From the NCBI RefSeq assembly GCF_013359935.1, contig NZ_JABMCB010000203.1:1-64000 (forward strand): a stretch of 64,000 nucleotides of DNA, written 5' to 3'. The notes beneath the pieces were generated by a model. The model made no database searches and had not been told where the DNA came from. It saw only the letters and a program-made list of their open reading frames with translations. The translations under genes and the position numbers were made by a program. Source of the stretch: Paenibacillus xylanilyticus (GTDB taxonomy: Bacteria > Bacillota > Bacilli > Paenibacillales > Paenibacillaceae). Below, piece after piece: positions 59,965 through 64,000 of the stretch. Every line of letters starts with the position of its first letter. Position 1 is the stretch's first letter.

Positions 59965-61236
59965 TTAATGCAGCAATGTCTTGGCATCATGGGCAAGGGC
60001 TGTTTTGAGCATGCCATATCGGTGCTCGTGACTCATTTCGAATAACCAGGGGCGACGCGGTGCGCTGAGATGTCCGAGACTATCTCGATTTTGCAGCCAA
60101 TCCTGTCTTGTAATCGGCTCATATGGCGTGTCTTTCCATACGGAAAGCAGTTCCGGGCTGTACAAACGTTGACCTTCAGGCATCCATTCATGCTCCAGCA
60201 GTTCCGGACTGTAGAATTCTGCTTTGACCATGCCCTCCATGCTCGTTGTGAATAGACCCGGCCAATATTCAGCACGTGATCCTCTATGGGGAACCGAATG
60301 GGCAAATTCCAGCACCTGTGTGAATACCTGTTCGATGCCAAACAGCATCGCATACAGGCCTTTGCCAAACATGATGCGCTCATCCAACTTGCCGAAATGT
60401 TCAATAACCCGACCGGCCAGCCCTTTCCCGCGTCCTAGAGGAAATACAATATGATTAAGCCCGGCGAGATTGTGCAGATGGAATGCAGGTTTGGATAGCA
60501 CTTCCTTTTGAAAATAAGGATGCTGTACGACCCGGCTCTCAATATAGTTTTGCTCATTAATAATTAACGCTACACTAAGCAGTGAACTGCACCGTTCCAG
60601 CCAGAATCGTTCCCAGATGGGTGTCATGAATGCCGATACGTGAAAATGGGAGAGCAGGTGGAAGCAGCTTCGCCCGATTCGCCGACTGTTTACATAAAGC
60701 AGAAGCTGTGGGTAGGCGTCCTGGAAAATGAGTGCATTACAGCGCTCAAGCAATCGATACATATGTTCCCGATCCGTCTGGTTTTGCAGGTTATGCATCA
60801 GGTTGCTCTGCAAATCGGTCATATGATAGCCACCATTGCGAGAAACCATATGTGCCAGCAGGGCCCAGTGCAGTTCGGGATATTGGTCATAACACGCCAG
60901 ATAGGCTGCCGTACGCGTAATGTTGCTCCGATTGTTTTCCGCCGTCAGAGTTTTGACCTCTTCCAGGATGATACAGTCCTCCTCACATAAAGGAGCACTT
61001 TTTGCATGGCGGGCAGAAGCCGTCTCCGTACCGGGTAACAGGCGCTCAACTTCGCCCTTGAGCGTCTCGGCCATTTCAGCTTCCCAGGCCAGATCACGCG
61101 AAGGATGACGAAGCTGTGCCGACGCCTGCCATGCTGCCTGTTTGCCGCGCCATACTTCCCTGGCGGCCCCGGGAATGGAACGAACCATACGAAAGAGCGA
61201 ATCACGGGAGAGAGAATCGGTTTTGGTGGGAGTCAT
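59965..61236 (-). CDS. DUF2515 family protein (YppC-like)
   Basis: A 423-residue protein of mixed helical content. Segments such as NRSNITRTAAYLACYDQYPE, LHWALLAHMVSRNGGYHMTDL and FEMSHEHRYGML at the end are typical of DUF2515, the family of B. subtilis YppC. There is no signal peptide. Function is unknown. The start is the ATG after AAAGGATGGCAGG; the longer ORF from 61257 lacks a site. It is a single gene, convergent with the flippase and divergent from the thioredoxin-like gene. Confidence 0.85.
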   Translation of the reverse strand: MTPTKTDSLSRDSLFRMVRSIPGAAREVWRGKQAAWQASAQLRHPSRDLAWEAEMAETLKGEVERLLPGTETASARHAKSAPLCEEDCIILEEVKTLTAENNRSNITRTAAYLACYDQYPELHWALLAHMVSRNGGYHMTDLQSNLMHNLQNQTDREHMYRLLERCNALIFQDAYPQLLLYVNSRRIGRSCFHLLSHFHVSAFMTPIWERFWLERCSSLLSVALIINEQNYIESRVVQHPYFQKEVLSKPAFHLHNLAGLNHIVFPLGRGKGLAGRVIEHFGKLDERIMFGKGLYAMLFGIEQVFTQVLEFAHSVPHRGSRAEYWPGLFTTSMEGMVKAEFYSPELLEHEWMPEGQRLYSPELLSVWKDTPYEPITRQDWLQNRDSLGHLSAPRRPWLFEMSHEHRYGMLKTALAHDAKTLLH

Positions 61237-61353
61237 CGCCTGCCATCCTTTCATCATGATTGGTTTAAACTAAGTATGTGCTGAATATTTGACTTCCACT
61301 CGGCAATTTGCTTCACTAAGGATAAGACAAGGTACAGAAAGGAAGATGCTGTC

Positions 61354-61698
61354 ATGGAACAGATTACATCCAAAAGTGCGTTTGATGTGGCCATTCAATC
61401 TCCTCGGCTTACCGTAGCGGTATTTAAGGCTGATTGGTGCGGGGACTGCAAGTACATTGATCCGTTTATGCCTGAGGTTGAGGAAAAATTTGCTCGTGAT
61501 TTAACTCTGGTTGAGGTTGATGTGGATCAAGTGGGGACCGTTAGTGAGGAACAGAATATTCTGGGTATTCCGAGCTTTGTTGCCTATACGGATGGCCGGG
61601 AACTCGTTCGGTATGTGAACAAACTGCGCAAGTCGAGAGAAGAGATTGAGCAATTCCTGCAGCGCGCGGTTGAAGTGTACAACACAATCCATAAATGA
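61354..61698 (+). CDS. Thioredoxin-like protein
   Basis: A 114-residue thioredoxin-fold protein. The active site is Cys29-Gly-Asp-Cys32 in ADWCGDCKYIDP, a variant of the usual CGPC. The conserved cis-proline region is ILGIPSFVAYTDG. It is cytosolic, as no signal is present. CGDC proteins such as B. subtilis YtpP belong to the thioredoxin family with unclear partners. AAAGGAAG precedes the ATG. It is monocistronic with a terminator after it. Confidence 0.93.
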   Translation: MEQITSKSAFDVAIQSPRLTVAVFKADWCGDCKYIDPFMPEVEEKFARDLTLVEVDVDQVGTVSEEQNILGIPSFVAYTDGRELVRYVNKLRKSREEIEQFLQRAVEVYNTIHK

Positions 61699-61705
61699 GC
61701 ATAAT

Positions 61706-61750
61706 AAGCGCCGTTTCTCTTGAAAAAAGGGAAATGGCGTTTGTATTTTA
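61706..61750 (+). terminator. Terminator of the thioredoxin-like gene
   Basis: The stem cgccgtttctctt / aagggaaatggcg, with wobble pairs, is followed by TTTGTATTTT. Confidence 0.75.
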
Positions 61751-61961
61751 AGCATTTTCGGGGGACAATAGCAAGGTACATAAGGAAGTGGTGACCTGTT
61801 GGTCAGTCTGTCGACAGACGTTAACATTTTGTCACAAAGCGAGGCGTCAATGACACTTTTATCCGGTATAATGAATTTAGTTGTGAAATAAGTGTCAAAG
61901 TATCGAAACAAGCGGAGAGATCGTTCTTCGCCATCTTAAACCAACAGCGGGTGAGAAAAAA

Positions 61962-62900
61962 TTGAAGCACTTAACCTTGTTTAAATGGTTAACCGTATTA
62001 ACTTGTCTTGTCATGTTTTTGGCTACATTCGGCGGTGGGGTCGTTACCAAAACAGAATCCGGACTCGGTTGTGGCACGGAGTGGCCTATGTGTAATGGTA
62101 AACTCGTTCCTGCACATACTGTAGCCTCACTGATTGAATATTCACATCGTGCGGTTAGCGCAATGGCAGGATTACTCTCCATTGCCTCATTTGTTGCATT
62201 CCTCCGATATGGCAAATCACGTCGTGATCTGCAATTGTTTTCATTATTAACACTGATTTTTGTTATTATCCAGGGAATCATGGGGGCCTTTGCCGTCGTC
62301 TTTTCCCAATCCTCAGCGGTTATGGCGCTGCACTTCGGATTTGCCCTGATCGCATTTGCCAGTTCCCTGATGATGGCTCTTGGCATTAGGCAGGAGGTAC
62401 GTCATGGCGGCCTCGAAAGGTTGAACAAGTACCCTCGGGTCAGCAAAAACTTCCGCAACCTGGTATGGTTTTCAACCATCTATACGTATCTTGTGGTATA
62501 CACAGGGGCATTTGTAAGTCATACCGACTCAGCTGGAGGCTGTTCAGGCTTCCCGCTCTGTAACGGCCAGATTGTACCTGAGCTGTCCGGTGGTGTAGCT
62601 GTAGCATTTGCTCACCGTGTAGCAGCAGCTTCCCTTGTTGTTGTGATTGCGATCCTGGGTCATTATGCGTATCGTAAACATCCGGATAACAAGGAACTTC
62701 GGGCCTTGGGCGTTTTGTCGGTTGTGCTCATTCTGCTTCAAGTCCTGATTGGGTTTGGCATGATGCTTACCATAAGCCGTCCAGAAGTGTATATGTTTGT
62801 AGCTTTGGCTCACATGCTCGATATTGCCGTATTGTTCGGTATATTAACCTATATGAGTTTCTTGGTGTACAAGCTACACCGGCCAGCTGATCGCTTCTAA
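61962..62900 (+). CDS. ctaA: Haem A synthase
   Basis: A 312-residue membrane protein with about eight helices. Conserved features of CtaA are GGGVVTKTESGLGCGTEWPMCNG with the cysteine pair near residues 35-45, IEYSHRAVSAMAG and FVSHTDSAGGCSGFPLCNG with a second cysteine pair, and AFAHRVAAASLV; these histidines bind haem. It converts haem O to haem A for cytochrome aa3. The start is TTG. A TATAAT lies 95 bases upstream with a poor -35. In Bacillus ctaA is next to ctaB; here they are 18 kb apart. Confidence 0.95.
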   Translation: MKHLTLFKWLTVLTCLVMFLATFGGGVVTKTESGLGCGTEWPMCNGKLVPAHTVASLIEYSHRAVSAMAGLLSIASFVAFLRYGKSRRDLQLFSLLTLIFVIIQGIMGAFAVVFSQSSAVMALHFGFALIAFASSLMMALGIRQEVRHGGLERLNKYPRVSKNFRNLVWFSTIYTYLVVYTGAFVSHTDSAGGCSGFPLCNGQIVPELSGGVAVAFAHRVAAASLVVVIAILGHYAYRKHPDNKELRALGVLSVVLILLQVLIGFGMMLTISRPEVYMFVALAHMLDIAVLFGILTYMSFLVYKLHRPADRF

Positions 62901-62935
62901 AGTTATTGGATCATTGGTTCAAAACCTAAAAACTG

Positions 62936-62985
62936 CAAAGTCCACCATCCAGTGATGTACATCATTGGACAGGTGGACTTTGTTT
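62936..62985 (+). terminator. Terminator of ctaA
   Basis: The stem caaagtccacc/ggtggactttg with an inner pairing (ccagtgatgt/acatcattgg) is followed by TTTGATG. Confidence 0.88.
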
Positions 62986-63106
62986 GATGTACGGCGGGGC
63001 AGGGCACCCTAATACAAGCAGCGGTCACACGTTTACTCTGATTCCGATTAGGTTTAATATTATTAATCATCTTATTGATCAGCAGAGTGGAAAGAGGAGG
63101 CTGTAT

Positions 63107-63835
63107 ATGCTGCGAACGTTGCTGGGTGAATTGCCGCGTCAGAATGAAGGCGTATTGGAGGAAGCCATCGAGTCGATGGTGGAGACGCTTGAACTTCTAC
63201 AACGACAGTTGGACCTGAATCAGGATCCGACTCACGATTATCGAAAACTGTATGTCTGGACACAGGGCTTGATCTCCTCACTGGATGAGCTGGAGCAGAG
63301 CTATTTTGCTGCATCCCACTTTCGGAAAAAGGTGAAGGCGGGTTCCACCGATGATATGACCATTGAGGAAAAGGCGGAATACGCTCGTTATGTATATTTT
63401 TATAAGGATGGGTTTATCCGGTGTTTTGCGATTCTGGATAAGACAGGCACGGTATTGAATGAATTATTTCAGTTAAACACGTCCAAAGTGAAGTCCCATT
63501 TCTCCTATTTTACCGTCTTAAGACAGTTTGGTTATGCCAAAATGCATGGAGACCTTGCTGTTCGATTGATCAATATCAAGGATGCCTACCGGGAGCCAAT
63601 GAGCAAGCTTCGCAAACGACGGAACATGGAGATTCACTACATGAACTCCGAGATGCAGGATGACCTTTGGCAGCTTCACCAGACATTGCAGGGCAAAGTA
63701 AAGCTGGAGGATCTGGATCAGCATCTGGATGAATTGCGCCAGGGCGTTGATATGGTTTGCGAAACGCTAAAGGAGGCTTATGGTTACATCAACAAGATGT
63801 GGCACAAGCAAGGAGTGTCCGAACTTGCAAAGTAA
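63107..63835 (+). CDS. Cthe_2314-like HEPN-domain protein
   Basis: A 242-residue alpha-helical soluble protein. Helices such as ESMVETLELLQRQLDLNQ, a basic-acidic centre VYFYKDGFIRCFAILDKTGTVLNELF and RKRRNMEIHYMNSEM fit the Cthe_2314-type HEPN family; the RxxxxH-like RNMEIH segment is where HEPN nucleases often carry catalytic residues. The start is the ATG with AAGAGGAGG upstream; the longer ORF overlaps the ctaA terminator and is rejected. Function is unknown. It is monocistronic as far as can be seen. Confidence 0.75.
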   Translation: MLRTLLGELPRQNEGVLEEAIESMVETLELLQRQLDLNQDPTHDYRKLYVWTQGLISSLDELEQSYFAASHFRKKVKAGSTDDMTIEEKAEYARYVYFYKDGFIRCFAILDKTGTVLNELFQLNTSKVKSHFSYFTVLRQFGYAKMHGDLAVRLINIKDAYREPMSKLRKRRNMEIHYMNSEMQDDLWQLHQTLQGKVKLEDLDQHLDELRQGVDMVCETLKEAYGYINKMWHKQGVSELAK

Positions 63836-63964
63836 ATCAGGTGTAATATTTACCTTTGACAAAGCGGAATACTTGGATTATACTGAGTTTCTAAATTAAA
63901 CGTTACATGGAATTAATATGTGTAGCTATTTAAAATTTTACCACTGAACTTATAAATTTCATAT

Positions 63965-64000
63965 TTCTTATCGAGAGCGGCGGAGGGACAGGCCCGATGA
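63965..64000 (+). promoter_or_regulatory. 5' part of a SAM-I (S-box) riboswitch, cut by window end
   Basis: TTCTTATCGAGAG.GG.GGAGGGACAGGCCCGATGA is the typical 5' portion of the S-box: P1 strand, AGAG, GGAGGGA and GGCCCNATGA. The rest and the controlled gene lie outside. It would switch off a methionine or SAM-related gene when SAM is high. Confidence 0.9.

Noticed and set aside
61880..61900. Rex-like operator TTGTGAAATAAGTGTCAA upstream of ctaA
   Set aside because: The left half matches TTGTGAA, but the right half deviates at several positions from TTCACAA, so it is not convincing.

Overview
The window looks like a chromosomal segment of a Paenibacillus-type, endospore-forming member of the Bacillales. 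Supporting points are the spore genes (sspI, two alpha/beta-type SASP genes, ylbJ, yunB, ywmB), a complete Lia/Psp envelope-stress operon, a T-box leader on trpS, the start of a SAM-I (S-box) leader, many GTG/TTG starts behind strong Shine-Dalgarno sequences, and gene neighbourhoods shared with Bacillus (lytH/yunB/lipA/yutD, and yjbI-type globin with pepF). Species-level identity is not claimed. No phage, insertion sequence, CRISPR array or toxin-antitoxin island was seen; this is ordinary core and accessory chromosome.

Layout. 1-1.5 kb: the tail of a tRNA array (15 tRNA genes, first one cut by the window edge) ending in a strong terminator. 1.7-5.1 kb: an orphan methyltransferase and a membrane-anchored AraC-type regulator. 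5.6-10.6 kb: one co-directional lia-like operon with a LiaI-like protein, PspA, two PspC proteins, a second PspA, LiaF, LiaS and LiaR. 10.8-18.2 kb: ywmB, a first glucose-6-phosphate dehydrogenase, a DoxX protein, prfC, sspI, ktrA and an rRNA methyltransferase of the TrmH family. 18.4-22.8 kb: a carbohydrate cluster (two AraC regulators, Gfo/Idh oxidoreductase, GH88 unsaturated glucuronyl hydrolase). 23-27 kb: HxlR regulator and a pentose-phosphate run (second zwf, short-form gnd, small transaldolase). 27-33 kb: yunB, lytH, lipA, yutD, nadK, ylbJ. 33-45 kb: a very small membrane ORF, truncated globin, DUF2225 protein, yycC, pepF, two SASP genes in opposite orientation, aldose epimerase, T-box/trpS, yfhP-like hydrolase, ctaB, SCO protein and a Toprim protein. 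45-53 kb: MFS transporter, a membrane transglutaminase and two tandem class B penicillin-binding proteins. 53-57 kb: mntABCD-like metal ABC transporter behind a putative MntR operator. 57-64 kb: HAD phosphatase, DUF456 protein, MOP-family flippase, DUF2515 protein, thioredoxin-like protein, ctaA, a HEPN-like protein and the start of a SAM riboswitch.

How the parts fit. Three themes recur. Envelope maintenance: Lia/Psp response, PBPs, MOP flippase, LytH. Sporulation: SASPs, YlbJ, YunB, LytH, YwmB. Redox and carbon metabolism: two G6PDHs, 6PGDH, transaldolase, NAD kinase, lipoyl synthase, and haem A/copper assembly for cytochrome oxidase. The observations most worth following are the duplicated PspA/PspC set inside one Lia operon, a spaced direct repeat in front of the second PBP gene, a 13-codon leader ORF overlapping the globin gene, and an inverted pair of near-identical SASP genes flanking about 3 kb. 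All functions are assigned by reading motifs and remembered family features; no database search was run.
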